From contig JASGJG010000020.1 in NCBI GenBank assembly GCA_049840835.1, positions 144,824 through 208,823 of the forward strand: DNA of 64,000 nt, written 5' to 3'. This document shows positions 17,109-25,726 of the stretch, one piece after another. Below the pieces are notes generated by a model, which searched no databases, had not been told where the DNA came from, and was given only the letters and a program-made list of their open reading frames with translations. Within the stretch, counting starts at the first letter, position 1. Every line of letters begins with the position of its first letter. The stretch comes from JANLTX01 sp049840835 (GTDB lineage: Bacteria > Armatimonadota > Armatimonadia > Armatimonadales > Armatimonadaceae). The translations under genes were made by a program, and so were the position numbers.

Positions 17109-18458
17109 CTAACCTTTTGAATGGTCAAACATCGAGATTTTAGGCCCCTGTGTCCACCGATCTTCGTTTTGGATCATAAACGTAAAGGTGGTGACATTGG
17201 CTCTCTTAAACGCCGGATCCCCACCAGCACTATACTTCATTCCCAAAACCTCTATATTTCGCATAGGCTCAGGAATATAAGACTGGGCATCTCTAAGCTC
17301 CATCATGGCTCTATCAATGATCTGGACTACCATGCAGTTCTTATTGAGCTCGTCCATGTCTTTGTAAGGCATCTCCGTCTTCTTTTTTTGAATGAGCTCT
17401 CTGGTGACTTGCTTCAGGATGTCCTGAGTGAGATCACCTAAGTTATGGTGTGCGTAGGCACGTATCAGAGATGGTGGAGCAATCGAGGCCAGATACTTTG
17501 CCAGATGCGCATCTTGTGCGATGGCCGTATTCTTCACATCGATTTTTTTCCCTTTGCCATCGTTTACAACCCGGAGGTTATAAAGCCTGGCGATCATGTT
17601 CACGATGTCATCTGCGGATGCTTTTTCACCGTTTACAAGGAAGACAGGTTTTCCAGCAAGTATTGGATTACAGGAGTATGGAACACTTTCCGATTTATCG
17701 CTCAAAGCTTTCGTGATAGTCCCTATACTGGGACCAAAGAAAGATATATTCCTGCGCTTGTGCTCCGCATAGGGTGTAACCGCCGGGGTAGAAATACTAC
17801 CAAATGGCCATTTTTGAAGTGGCGCCTGTGGCTCTCTGTAGCAGAGAGACTTATCCTCTCTGTCTAATGAATCAATGCAAACAGCGGCTTTATCAGGATA
17901 GAGAATCGTGCCAGCTGGTGCGCCTAATGGTCTTAAGCCACTAAAGTAAAGATGGTAGATCATCTCACTGAAGCTATTCTTCTGTGCTCCGTTCATCGAG
18001 GCTACCGGGAGCACATCGTCTTTTGCTTTTTGGAGTTGCTCTTCCGTTAGTAGATTGACTAACCGATTTACTCCCACCCTACTGCTTGCATCACTACCGA
18101 CGAATAAATCGACTACCTTTTTCGCTTTTCTGGAGAAATCCAGGATTTCTAAATCGGTGGTGCAGGGGACTTCTTTGCCATCGGTGTACTTCTTGGAAAG
18201 CAAGTACCCGTTTTCAAAGCGCTGCAGGGAGTAGTCGGCGAGGTTTGCAACTTGCTCCAGCTTCTCTCGGATAGTCTGATTACTTCGAACGATGCCACCT
18301 ATGCTAGCGTCATCGATAAAACGATTCCCCTCAATAACGATGACTGAACCTTTAAAGTTTTCTTTTAAGGCTTCTGAGAGGAGTATATCTTTCGCATAGG
18401 CAGGGGTGATCGTAGAAATCAGAGCCAGTAGACAAACGCTAAAAATTGGTCGCGACAT
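17109..18458 (-). CDS. Secreted protein of unknown function
   Basis: About 449 residues beginning MSRPIFSVCLLALISTITPAYA, a clear signal peptide; an in-frame ATG 10 codons upstream is less likely. The first part after cleavage (LSEALKENFKGSVIVIEGN, then SNQTIREKLEQVANLADYSLQRFENGYLLSK) resembles a short STN-like or secretin-type alpha/beta module. The remainder has several cysteines (C in EVPCTTD, AAVCIDS, SLCYRE, YSCNP, NCMVV) consistent with extracytoplasmic disulfides. No family is recognised. GC content is lower than in the neighbours. An AACTAT hexamer lies 7 nt before the chosen ATG, weak support for a leaderless start. Confidence 0.65.
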   Translation of the reverse strand: MSRPIFSVCLLALISTITPAYAKDILLSEALKENFKGSVIVIEGNRFIDDASIGGIVRSNQTIREKLEQVANLADYSLQRFENGYLLSKKYTDGKEVPCTTDLEILDFSRKAKKVVDLFVGSDASSRVGVNRLVNLLTEEQLQKAKDDVLPVASMNGAQKNSFSEMIYHLYFSGLRPLGAPAGTILYPDKAAVCIDSLDREDKSLCYREPQAPLQKWPFGSISTPAVTPYAEHKRRNISFFGPSIGTITKALSDKSESVPYSCNPILAGKPVFLVNGEKASADDIVNMIARLYNLRVVNDGKGKKIDVKNTAIAQDAHLAKYLASIAPPSLIRAYAHHNLGDLTQDILKQVTRELIQKKKTEMPYKDMDELNKNCMVVQIIDRAMMELRDAQSYIPEPMRNIEVLGMKYSAGGDPAFKRANVTTFTFMIQNEDRWTQGPKISMFDHSKG

Positions 18459-18518
18459 TGCAATGATAGTTATACTGCCTACTGCCACATAAAATTCCCC
18501 GGAATTGCTTCGGGAAGT

Positions 18519-18827
18519 CTACTCCGCTTGTTGGAGTTCTTTGGCGAGGTCTCGGAGGATGCGAGAGGCGTCGGACTCTTCGGCCATGAGGTTCTTCAGG
18601 CTATCTTCAGCAGCAGTGCCATCGGTGCCGCGGGCTCGTACGATAGCGACCTGTAGATCGACCTGGGCGCAGGCCACGGCATAGCGGACAATGGACTCAC
18701 GCATGCGGGTGTTTTCTGCGCGGAGTTGCTCGGCCTCCTGCTCGGCCCGGAAGTGCGCGCGGAGGGCGGCCACTTCACGGCCTAGCCGGTGTGCTTCCTC
18801 CTCTAACTGATTGATTCGCTCTTCCAT
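18519..18827 (-). CDS. Small coiled-coil protein
   Basis: A 102-residue, highly charged protein almost entirely predicted as coiled coil (MEERINQLEEEAHRLGREVA, with heptad-spaced Leu, Ala and Val and many Glu/Arg). It has no membrane segment and no recognisable enzyme motif. It lies divergently in front of the GGDEF/EAL gene and may share its regulatory region. SlyX-like and other short coiled-coil proteins look similar, so no function is assigned. Confidence is moderate because the protein is low-complexity, but the composition and start position are reasonable. Confidence 0.55.
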   Translation of the reverse strand: MEERINQLEEEAHRLGREVAALRAHFRAEQEAEQLRAENTRMRESIVRYAVACAQVDLQVAIVRARGTDGTAAEDSLKNLMAEESDASRILRDLAKELQQAE

Positions 18828-18960
18828 GCCGACTCAGGAAATCTCTGGTACAATCCCGCCAAGGGTCACCAGGCAACTTTTTGTTCTTCAGGGCAAATTG
18901 CATGCCTGCAACGCTTGCCAGGAGACCTTGAACTACAATACCGTATTTCTCCCAGCGCCC

Positions 18961-20991
18961 ATGGCAACTCCTGCTGCGGTCGGCAGTTTTACTCTGGACA
19001 GTGAGCTTCGCTTTCTTAGTATAGAAGCGGGCGATGGAGCCGCCCTGCCTTCCGATACCCGCTCGCTTGTCGGCAAGAGCCTGTGGGATGCCTTCGATAG
19101 CTCCTGGAAAGCTCTCCTCTATCCCGGTCTGCGCCGCGCCCAGCGAGAGCGTATCGGGGTGCGCTGGGAAGCGGTACACCCAGATAGCCATATTCGCTAT
19201 GCGTTCGAGATAGAGCCCCGCGCCGATACCTACGCGGTTCGCTACCACGCCGTGCCGAGCCTCCCCCCGGTTCCCGCAAAGACCAAGAATGGCAGCGCTT
19301 CCGAAGCCCACTCTGTGGGAAACAGCGCCGGGGCGGTAGATGATGCCTACTTCCAGCGTGCGGCGGACATGCTGGTGGTGCTCTCCGCGACCGAGGGCAA
19401 GATTCTGCGGGTCAACCCGGCCTGGAACCGGATTCTGGGGTATGTCAGCGAGAATGTAGAAGGCCGCTCACTCTTAGACCTCACCCACCCGGACGATAGG
19501 GCGGATGCCTACGCGGCGCTGCAGCACACGCTCAAGGCGGAGACCGATGCGCCTATTCACTTCACCTGCCGTATCAAGAACGCGCAGGGAGACATGCGCT
19601 ACCTGCAGTGGTTCGCCACCCCGCACCCGGAGGTCGACCAGGTCTATGCCGCCGCGCGCGATGTGACCGAGAGCCGGACCACCGAACTGGCCATGCGGCG
19701 GCAAGCGACCACAGATGCCCTTACCGACCTGCTCAACCGGCGCGGGCTGGAAGAGGAGCTCACCAAAGCCCTCATAGACGCTGGGCGGCAGAAGAAGCAC
19801 CTGGCCGTGGTCTTTATTGACTTAGACCGCTTCAAGCCGATCAACGATTCCCTGGGCCACGAGGTCGGGGACCAGATGCTCCAGGTGGTGGCGAACCGTC
19901 TCTCTGCCACTGTTCGTACCGGGGACTTAGTCGCGCGGCTGGGCGGCGATGAGTTTGTGGTGGCGCTCACGGGTATTCCGTCGCCAGCCGATGCCGAGTC
20001 GGTGGCGCAGAAGCTCCTTGCCGCGATTACCGCCCCGGCGAACCTGGCGGGGCATGAGCTTTTCGTGACCGCGAGTATCGGTATCAGCCTCTACCCCACA
20101 GATGGCGGCGATGCGGACACGCTGATCAAGAACGCTGATGCGGCGATGTACAAGTCCAAGCACAGCGGACGCGCCGGAGTCGCGATGTACTCCGAGAAGC
20201 TCCCTGAGGCCGAGGCTGCACGCATCACAATCGAGTCTGGGCTCTCCAAGGCCATTGACCGGGGTGAGCTGCGGCTGTTCTATCAGGAGCAGCGGCACTC
20301 CCGCTCCGGCTCTCTGGTGGGATTCGAGGCGCTGCTGCGCTGGCACCACCCTGAGCATGGCATTATCAGTCCGGGGCAGTTTATCCCACTGGCCGAAGAG
20401 ACCGGGCTGATTATCCCCATGGGTGCGTGGGCGATGAATGAGGCGACCCGGCAGGCTTCTGTTTGGGAAGCGGTCGCTGAGGGATTGAACATGTCTGTTA
20501 ATGTCTCCCCGCGCCAGTTCGCCGAGGGAGACAAGCTGGTTCAGTCTGTGAAACTCGCTTTAGAGGAATCGTCGTTCAACCCTGAGCGGCTGGACTTAGA
20601 GATTACCGAGTCCATGCTGGCCGGTGATGCTGCCGACCTGAAGCGCACTCTGCACCGCCTGAAAGACCTGGGCGTGAAGCTCTCCTTAGACGATTTCGGC
20701 ACGGGCTATTCGGCGCTCGCCATGCTGCCCCAGCTCCCGTTCGACCGGGTGAAGATAGACCGCAGCTTTATCATGCGGCTCTGCGAGTCGGACAAAGACG
20801 AAGCCGTGGTGCGCCTGGTTATCGAGCTCTCTCACACCCTGGGCATGCGAGTCGTCGCTGAGGGCGTGGAGACCACGGACCAGTACGACAAGCTGGTGGA
20901 GCTCGGCTGCGATGTGCTTCAGGGCTTCCTTTTTGGCAAGCCCCTGCCCCCCGGCGAGGTTCCTCTCTTGCTCAGCTCGAAGAGTGCTTAG
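18961..20991 (+). CDS. PAS-GGDEF-EAL cyclic-di-GMP enzyme
   Basis: A 676-residue signalling protein. An N-terminal PAS-like region (about 1-100) is followed by a second PAS domain (about 125-240, with AADMLVVLSATEGKILRVNP). The diguanylate cyclase domain has an intact GGDEF (328-332). The EAL phosphodiesterase domain has EALLRW (E456-L458) plus NVSPRQF and the DDFGTGYS loop. Both catalytic signatures are intact, so it could make or degrade c-di-GMP. No transmembrane helix is present, so it should be cytosolic and sense through PAS. A longer frame from 18811 exists, but a TACAAT at 18848-18853 would start transcription after that ATG, so 18961 is preferred. The amidase gene overlaps its end by 8 nt. 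Confidence 0.9.
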   Translation: MATPAAVGSFTLDSELRFLSIEAGDGAALPSDTRSLVGKSLWDAFDSSWKALLYPGLRRAQRERIGVRWEAVHPDSHIRYAFEIEPRADTYAVRYHAVPSLPPVPAKTKNGSASEAHSVGNSAGAVDDAYFQRAADMLVVLSATEGKILRVNPAWNRILGYVSENVEGRSLLDLTHPDDRADAYAALQHTLKAETDAPIHFTCRIKNAQGDMRYLQWFATPHPEVDQVYAAARDVTESRTTELAMRRQATTDALTDLLNRRGLEEELTKALIDAGRQKKHLAVVFIDLDRFKPINDSLGHEVGDQMLQVVANRLSATVRTGDLVARLGGDEFVVALTGIPSPADAESVAQKLLAAITAPANLAGHELFVTASIGISLYPTDGGDADTLIKNADAAMYKSKHSGRAGVAMYSEKLPEAEAARITIESGLSKAIDRGELRLFYQEQRHSRSGSLVGFEALLRWHHPEHGIISPGQFIPLAEETGLIIPMGAWAMNEATRQASVWEAVAEGLNMSVNVSPRQFAEGDKLVQSVKLALEESSFNPERLDLEITESMLAGDAADLKRTLHRLKDLGVKLSLDDFGTGYSALAMLPQLPFDRVKIDRSFIMRLCESDKDEAVVRLVIELSHTLGMRVVAEGVETTDQYDKLVELGCDVLQGFLFGKPLPPGEVPLLLSSKSA

Positions 20992-21784
20992 GCCCCTTCC
21001 GTCGACTCGCGTTCTTGTTATCGCCTTCGTGTTTCCGGTGCTTCTTGCCCTGTTTCCCCTCTGTATTCCCCAGAGGTCCCGTCGGCGCCCTGCCCCGCTG
21101 CCTCCCAAAGCGCCCCTGGCGGATGTACTCATTGTGCTGGACCCCGGCCATGGCGGAGAAGATTCCGGAGCGATTCGGGGTGGCATGCACGAGGACCAGC
21201 TGAACTACCGTCTGGCCGCCGAGATAAGCCAGGAGCTACAAAAACGCGGCGCCGATGTGTGGTTCACGGTCTCCAGCAAGGCTCTGAGTATCACCGGCGT
21301 CACCCCATTCGTCGCCCCGACCGATGCCTGCCTGACCTTCAACAAAGCTCCCCTGAAGCATCGCCGCCAATCCAGCGCACAGGAGCTCTGGCAGCGTGCC
21401 GCGCTGGTACGTAGCGCGGTGAAAACGCCGAATAAGAGTGTCTTCTTTCTCTCTCTGCACGCCGATTCGCTGGAGTCTCGGAAATGGTGGGGCGCCCGCG
21501 TCTACCGGGATACCCGCGACAAAGGCGAGTGCCGCTTTGCCCGCCAGCTTCTCGCCCGCCTGAGTAAAGCCGGTCTGACTTATCGCCCCAATGGTCGTAT
21601 CGTCCCCCGTGACTATGGCGTGCTGAACCCGGCCTACAACCCGGCTCCGCAGAAAGCGCTGGTAGAAGCCTTCACCATCTCCAGCCCGCAGGATAGAGCC
21701 CGCGCCCACAGTGTCGTCTGGCGCAAGAAAGTAGTAAACGCCGTGGTGGAGTCGGTATTGGGAAGTTTGCCCCCTATTCCCTAA
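20984..21784 (+). CDS. N-acetylmuramoyl-L-alanine amidase (Amidase_3)
   Basis: A membrane-anchored or exported hydrolase of about 266 residues. An N-terminal hydrophobic helix (about 9-28) is followed by an Arg/Pro-rich linker and an Amidase_3 domain. Zinc ligands are visible as H56 in DPGHGGEDSG, E70 in GGMHEDQLN and the His of FLSLHADS. The domain cleaves the amide between MurNAc and L-Ala in peptidoglycan. A short insertion between strands (VTPFVAPTDACLTFNKAP) is unusual but not alarming. I place the start at the GTG at 20984, overlapping the GGDEF/EAL stop by 8 nt; other starts are possible. Confidence 0.85.
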   Translation: MLRPLPSTRVLVIAFVFPVLLALFPLCIPQRSRRRPAPLPPKAPLADVLIVLDPGHGGEDSGAIRGGMHEDQLNYRLAAEISQELQKRGADVWFTVSSKALSITGVTPFVAPTDACLTFNKAPLKHRRQSSAQELWQRAALVRSAVKTPNKSVFFLSLHADSLESRKWWGARVYRDTRDKGECRFARQLLARLSKAGLTYRPNGRIVPRDYGVLNPAYNPAPQKALVEAFTISSPQDRARAHSVVWRKKVVNAVVESVLGSLPPIP

Positions 21785-21852
21785 ATCCGCCGAATTGGGG
21801 AGGGAGATTCGGGATGGCGCCCCTACACTCTAAGGCATAGGAGTCAACCACT

Positions 21853-22266
21853 ATGTCTCGAATCGAACCTCTCTTTCCCATGGAATACACCCGCATTCTT
21901 ATGCCTGTAGACTGCACCCCGACCTCGCGGGATGCCGTGCGCCAGGCAGCCCGCTATGCCATGGGGGTCACCGGGGCAGCCATCACGCTGGTCGCTGGCG
22001 TTCCGCCCACTCCGGGCAACGATAGCGCGTCGAAGCAGCTACGTGCCGACCGGGAAGCGCACGCGGACCAGGCGCTGGAGACTGCGCGGGTTATCTTGCT
22101 GCAGTGTGGCATCTACTCTCGCACCCGCCGCCAGGAAGCGTCGTCGCTGCAGGAAGCCGCCGAGAAAGAGCTGACCGAGCGCCCCTATGATATGGCTCTG
22201 GTGGGCAAGTGCGATCAGGCGCCCAAGGGGGAACTGCCTGTACTGATTCTGCCTGCTATCCGATGA
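21853..22266 (+). CDS. Short universal stress protein (UspA-like)
   Basis: A 137-residue single Usp domain: YTRILMPVDCTPTSRDAVRQAARYA at the start, then ITLVAGVPP, a long helix around REAHADQALETARVILLQCG, and a C-terminal YDMALVGKCDQAPKGELPVLILPAIR. The last segment corresponds to the ATP-binding GxxG region of Usp proteins but is poorly conserved, so nucleotide binding is doubtful. AGGAG lies about 9 nt before the ATG at 21853; an in-frame ATG at 21880 is a possible alternative start. It stands alone between the amidase and a secreted protein. Role in stress tolerance is inferred from the family only. Confidence 0.75.
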   Translation: MSRIEPLFPMEYTRILMPVDCTPTSRDAVRQAARYAMGVTGAAITLVAGVPPTPGNDSASKQLRADREAHADQALETARVILLQCGIYSRTRRQEASSLQEAAEKELTERPYDMALVGKCDQAPKGELPVLILPAIR

Positions 22267-22319
22267 GCGTCGCTATAAGACAAAGAGAACATGGTGCTGG
22301 AAAATAAACAGGTTTCCTG

Positions 22320-22325
22320 TAAAAT
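22320..22325 (+). promoter_or_regulatory. Candidate -10 (TAAAAT)
   Basis: TAAAAT lies 6 nt before the ATG at 22332, again the leaderless geometry. Confidence 0.5.
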
Positions 22326-22331
22326 GGCGCC

Positions 22332-22949
22332 ATGTTCTCACGTTCCCTACTCACGGGCATCGCCGCCCTTTCTCTGTGCTCTTTCGCATTCGCCGCCCCA
22401 CCGACGTTTACGGAAGGTCCTGCCCCGGCGTCTATCAAGAAGATGGCGACTCAAGGGGCGCACTCAGGTCGCTTTATCACCCTGAACTACGGCGTTTCCG
22501 GGGGCAAGGTCCTGCTGCACGCGTTCTATACGGGTGAAGGTGAGGCAGCCACGGGCTACATCGATGTGATCTCCCCCAAAGGCAAGAAGATACAGCGCTT
22601 CGAGCTGGAGTTCCCAGGACCCGCGCAGGACAAGGACAAGTACCCGATTAAGGCCCTCTGGCTAGTACCGGGGAAACAGAAGCAGCCCATGATCCTGTTC
22701 GACGGCCCGGACGACCACCTGGTTCTCGTGTTCTCTCGCGGATTCGGTATGCGCGGTAGCATGCAGCTCTTCTCAGAAAAAGGCGTAGATGGTCAGCGCA
22801 AGACCACGTTCGAGGAAATCGACAAGCGCGGCTTCCGAACGATTCGTGTGGATGTCAACGACGCCGGAGAGGACAACAAGCCCGCCTTTAAAGAGACAAT
22901 CTTCTACACCTGGAATGGCGAGCGCTTTATAGAGCGCCGCAAGAAGTAA
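22332..22949 (+). CDS. Small secreted protein of unknown function
   Basis: A 205-residue protein with signal peptide MFSRSLLTGIAALSLCSFAFAAPP, then a beta-rich domain (HSGRFITLNYGVSGGKVLLH, GYIDVISPKGKKIQRFELEF, LVLVFSRGFGMRGS). It ends in basic residues (RFIERRKK). No family was recognised. It is monocistronic, with a -10 hexamer 6 nt before its ATG and a hairpin element immediately after its stop. Periplasmic or extracellular location is expected from the leader; function is unknown. Confidence 0.75.
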   Translation: MFSRSLLTGIAALSLCSFAFAAPPTFTEGPAPASIKKMATQGAHSGRFITLNYGVSGGKVLLHAFYTGEGEAATGYIDVISPKGKKIQRFELEFPGPAQDKDKYPIKALWLVPGKQKQPMILFDGPDDHLVLVFSRGFGMRGSMQLFSEKGVDGQRKTTFEEIDKRGFRTIRVDVNDAGEDNKPAFKETIFYTWNGERFIERRKK

Positions 22950-22952
22950 ATT

Positions 22953-23045
22953 AGCCAGCACGAAAATCGTGCGGCTCGGGGGCGAAGCGCCAAGCCTCCT
23001 TCGGAGGCCAAAGGCCCTATAGTCGTACGATTTTCGTGCTAGGCA
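22953..23045. repeat. Inverted-repeat element enclosing hairpins
   Basis: The 14 bases at 22957-22970 are the exact reverse complement of 23027-23040, and the match extends imperfectly on both sides. The loop holds smaller palindromes (near 22990 and 23000-23015). It directly follows a stop codon and probably also acts as a transcription terminator. Confidence 0.7.
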
Positions 23046-23089
23046 TACATGGGCAGGATTGTCTCGGCTCCAGCACGCAATACAACGGT

Positions 23090-25543
23090 ATGAGCTATGC
23101 CGAGCGCGTTGTACTGGAGTCGCCTGCTTTTCCGGATTTAGATAAGGGCAAAGGGTTCTGGGACCGGGGCAAGTGGCCCGCCCACTGGATCTGCGCCGAA
23201 GGGGTAGACCGTCCTCCACTGGTAATCGCGTTTCGGCTGCAGATCTCCGTGCCGGATGAGCTGGTGGTACGGGTGCATCTCTCGGCGGACCAACGCTACC
23301 GGCTGTTTCTCAATGGCGAGCGTGTGGGCCATGGACCGGAGCGCGGTGATGCGAACTACTGGTTCTACGAAACCTACGATCTGGCGCTGGATGCGGGCGA
23401 GAACACTCTGGTAGCGCTGGTGTGGGCGCTCCCCGAAGGTGGCGCGCCAGATGGGGCGACAGCACGCCCCGCCAACGAGTACCGTATGCCGGTGGCGCAG
23501 ATTTCTGTCACGCCTGGTTGCTTCGTGCTGGCCCCGGATGAAGAAGCGGACAGCGAGCTATTCGCCACAGGGAAAGCCCACTGGGACGTGAAAACGGTCT
23601 CCGGTATCTCATTTCTTTCCCATGGGTGTGCCTGGGGTACAGGCGGTAAGACCGAGATAGACGGCGCTTCCTATCCCTGGGGCATTGAATCAGGCGAGGG
23701 CGACGGCTGGCAGAAGGCCGCTATCAGCCACCTGGCCGATGATGCCCGTAGCCGCAACGACCGGATCCCCAAGCAGGCCCTCCGCCCCGCTACCCTGCCG
23801 TCCATGCTGGATGACCCGACGGAACTGGGTACGGTGCGCCTAGTCGCCGAGGTGGCGGATGGGAACACCGCCGATGTTCCCATTCTTGCTGCCGATAGCC
23901 TCCCAGATGAAGAAGAGCTGTGGCAGGCGCTTCTGAGCGATTCGGAGGCGCTGACGATTCCCTCCCACACCCGCCGCCGGGTGCTGATCGACCTGGACGA
24001 TTACTACTGTGCCTGGCCGGAGCTAATCATAAAGGGCGGCGCGGGCAGTACAGTCCGTATCTCCTGGCAGGAGGCGCTGATTGAGTCGAAGAACCCCTGG
24101 AGCAAGGGGAACCGGGACCATATCGAGGGCAAGTTCTTCTGCCAGATGTGGAACAACCAGACCGGCGTGGCGGATATCTTCCGGCCCGGTGGTGGCTCGG
24201 AAGAGCGCACTTTTACCACTCTCTGGTGGCAATGCGGGCGCTATGTAGAGATCTATATCGAGACCGCCGATGAGGCTCTGGAGCTGCTGGCCCTCTCCTG
24301 GCGAGAGACTCGCTATCCGCTCTACAACGAGTCCGAGTTCGAAAGCTCCGACCCGAAGCTGGGGAACCTGGTGCCCATGATGGTGCGCGCCATGCAGATG
24401 TGTGCCCATGAGACCTACTTCGATTGCCCCTACTACGAGCAGCTTATGTACGCGGGCGATACCCGCTTGGAGGTGCTCACCACCTACATCATGACTGGCG
24501 ATGATGCTCTGCCCCGCAAAGCCGCGCTCATGTTCGATATCTCTCGGCTAACCACAGGGCTTACCAGTGGTCTCACTCAGAGCCGGTATCCGGGGCATAT
24601 TCTGCAGATTATCCCGCCGTTCTCTCTGTGGTGGATCGGAATTATCTACGACCGAGCGCTCTGGCGTGGCGACCGGGAGTTCGTAAAAGAGCGTATGACC
24701 GGGGTGCGAGCGGTCTTAGATGCCTGGACCGCCCGCCGAGACCCAGTGACCGGTTTGATTCTTGCCCCCAATGGCTGGAACTACATCGACTGGGTACCGG
24801 GCTGGCGAGATGGTATCGCCCCCGGCAACGATGCGGGCCTGCCAGGTGGGATTCACAACTGGCACGTGGTCTATACCCTGCAGAAAGCTGCCGAGCTAGA
24901 AGGCTGGCTGGGCGAGGTGGAGCGCGAAGCGCACTATGAGCGTCTGGCCAAAGAGATCGCCCGTGCCGCCGATATCGCCTTCTGGGATGAGCAGCGTGGT
25001 CTCTGGGCCGATGACTGGGAGAAAACCAGCTTCTCCGAGCACGCCCAGTGCCTGGCTCTGCTCTCTCTAAACGCCCCCAAGGAGCGAGTCACCCGAGTAG
25101 CAGTAGGTCTTCTGGCGGACCCGGATCTACACCGAACCACCATCTACTACTCGCACTACTTGTTCGAGACTTACTTCCTGCTGGGGCGACCGCAGGAGTT
25201 CTTTAAGCGCCTGGACCTCTGGCAGAGCCTGGTAGAACTTGGTTTCAAAACCACCGTTGAGTCCCCGGAACCATCCCGCTCGGACTGCCACGCCTGGGGT
25301 GCGCACCCACTCTTCCACTACCACGCCTCGGTACTCGGCGTCCGTCCCACGGAGTTCGGCTTCGACAGCATAACTGTCCATCCCCAGCTCGGCCACCTGA
25401 CCAGCGCCTCCGGTCGGATTCCCCACCCCAAGGGTGAGATTGTCGTTTCCGTGGAGAAGACAGAAACGGGCATCACGGGCACGGTGGAACTGCCGGAGGG
25501 AGTGAAAGCCTTACACCTTGCGGAGGGGTTGCGGTTGGTTTAA
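23090..25543 (+). CDS. Intracellular GH78-type alpha-L-rhamnosidase
   Basis: An 817-residue glycoside hydrolase without signal peptide. The N-terminal carbohydrate-binding-like region (WPAHWICAEG, then LFLNGERVGHGPERGD) is typical of bacterial rhamnosidases. An (alpha/alpha)6 barrel follows, with the acid-containing segment FDCPYYEQLMYAGDTRLEVL and NGWNYIDWVPGWRDG. It ends in the C-terminal beta-sandwich (HPLFHYHASVLGVRP, then HPKGEIVVSV). It should hydrolyse terminal alpha-L-rhamnose. The catalytic segment has YYEQ where the classical form has QRDER, which places it in a divergent GH78 subgroup. The start at 23090 is chosen because the domain begins there; an upstream extension lies in the repeat element. 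Confidence 0.88.
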   Translation: MSYAERVVLESPAFPDLDKGKGFWDRGKWPAHWICAEGVDRPPLVIAFRLQISVPDELVVRVHLSADQRYRLFLNGERVGHGPERGDANYWFYETYDLALDAGENTLVALVWALPEGGAPDGATARPANEYRMPVAQISVTPGCFVLAPDEEADSELFATGKAHWDVKTVSGISFLSHGCAWGTGGKTEIDGASYPWGIESGEGDGWQKAAISHLADDARSRNDRIPKQALRPATLPSMLDDPTELGTVRLVAEVADGNTADVPILAADSLPDEEELWQALLSDSEALTIPSHTRRRVLIDLDDYYCAWPELIIKGGAGSTVRISWQEALIESKNPWSKGNRDHIEGKFFCQMWNNQTGVADIFRPGGGSEERTFTTLWWQCGRYVEIYIETADEALELLALSWRETRYPLYNESEFESSDPKLGNLVPMMVRAMQMCAHETYFDCPYYEQLMYAGDTRLEVLTTYIMTGDDALPRKAALMFDISRLTTGLTSGLTQSRYPGHILQIIPPFSLWWIGIIYDRALWRGDREFVKERMTGVRAVLDAWTARRDPVTGLILAPNGWNYIDWVPGWRDGIAPGNDAGLPGGIHNWHVVYTLQKAAELEGWLGEVEREAHYERLAKEIARAADIAFWDEQRGLWADDWEKTSFSEHAQCLALLSLNAPKERVTRVAVGLLADPDLHRTTIYYSHYLFETYFLLGRPQEFFKRLDLWQSLVELGFKTTVESPEPSRSDCHAWGAHPLFHYHASVLGVRPTEFGFDSITVHPQLGHLTSASGRIPHPKGEIVVSVEKTETGITGTVELPEGVKALHLAEGLRLV

Positions 25544-25546
25544 GGG

Positions 25547-25692
25547 CCCTCACCCCCTAGCCCCCTCTCCCAAAGTCCTCGTACCTCGGCCCCTATGGGA
25601 GAGAGGGAATTGTAGAAGGTGCTCTTGCTCCCCTTCTCCCACGGAGGCGCGAAGAATGAGCGACGTTGGGAGAAGGGGCAGGGGATGAGGGC
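25547..25692. repeat. Cloverleaf-like inverted repeat with two inner hairpins
   Basis: Outer arms 25547-25565 and 25675-25692 pair imperfectly. Inside are two hairpins, CCCTCTCCC with GGGAGAGAGGG (about 25564-25608) and CCCCTTCTCCC with GGGAGAAGGGG (about 25630-25678). The CCCTCACCCCCTAGCCCC motif resembles short palindromic repeats spread through many bacterial genomes. Bases 25544-25726 contain no gene. Confidence 0.7.
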
Positions 25693-25726
25693 AGGTTTTC
25701 CCCCGCTCACTGGCGAATGTGCGGGT

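Noticed and set aside
18811..18960. Upstream start for the PAS-GGDEF-EAL gene
   Set aside because: The extension has no PAS features and lies upstream of a TACAAT hexamer; the domain starts after 18961.
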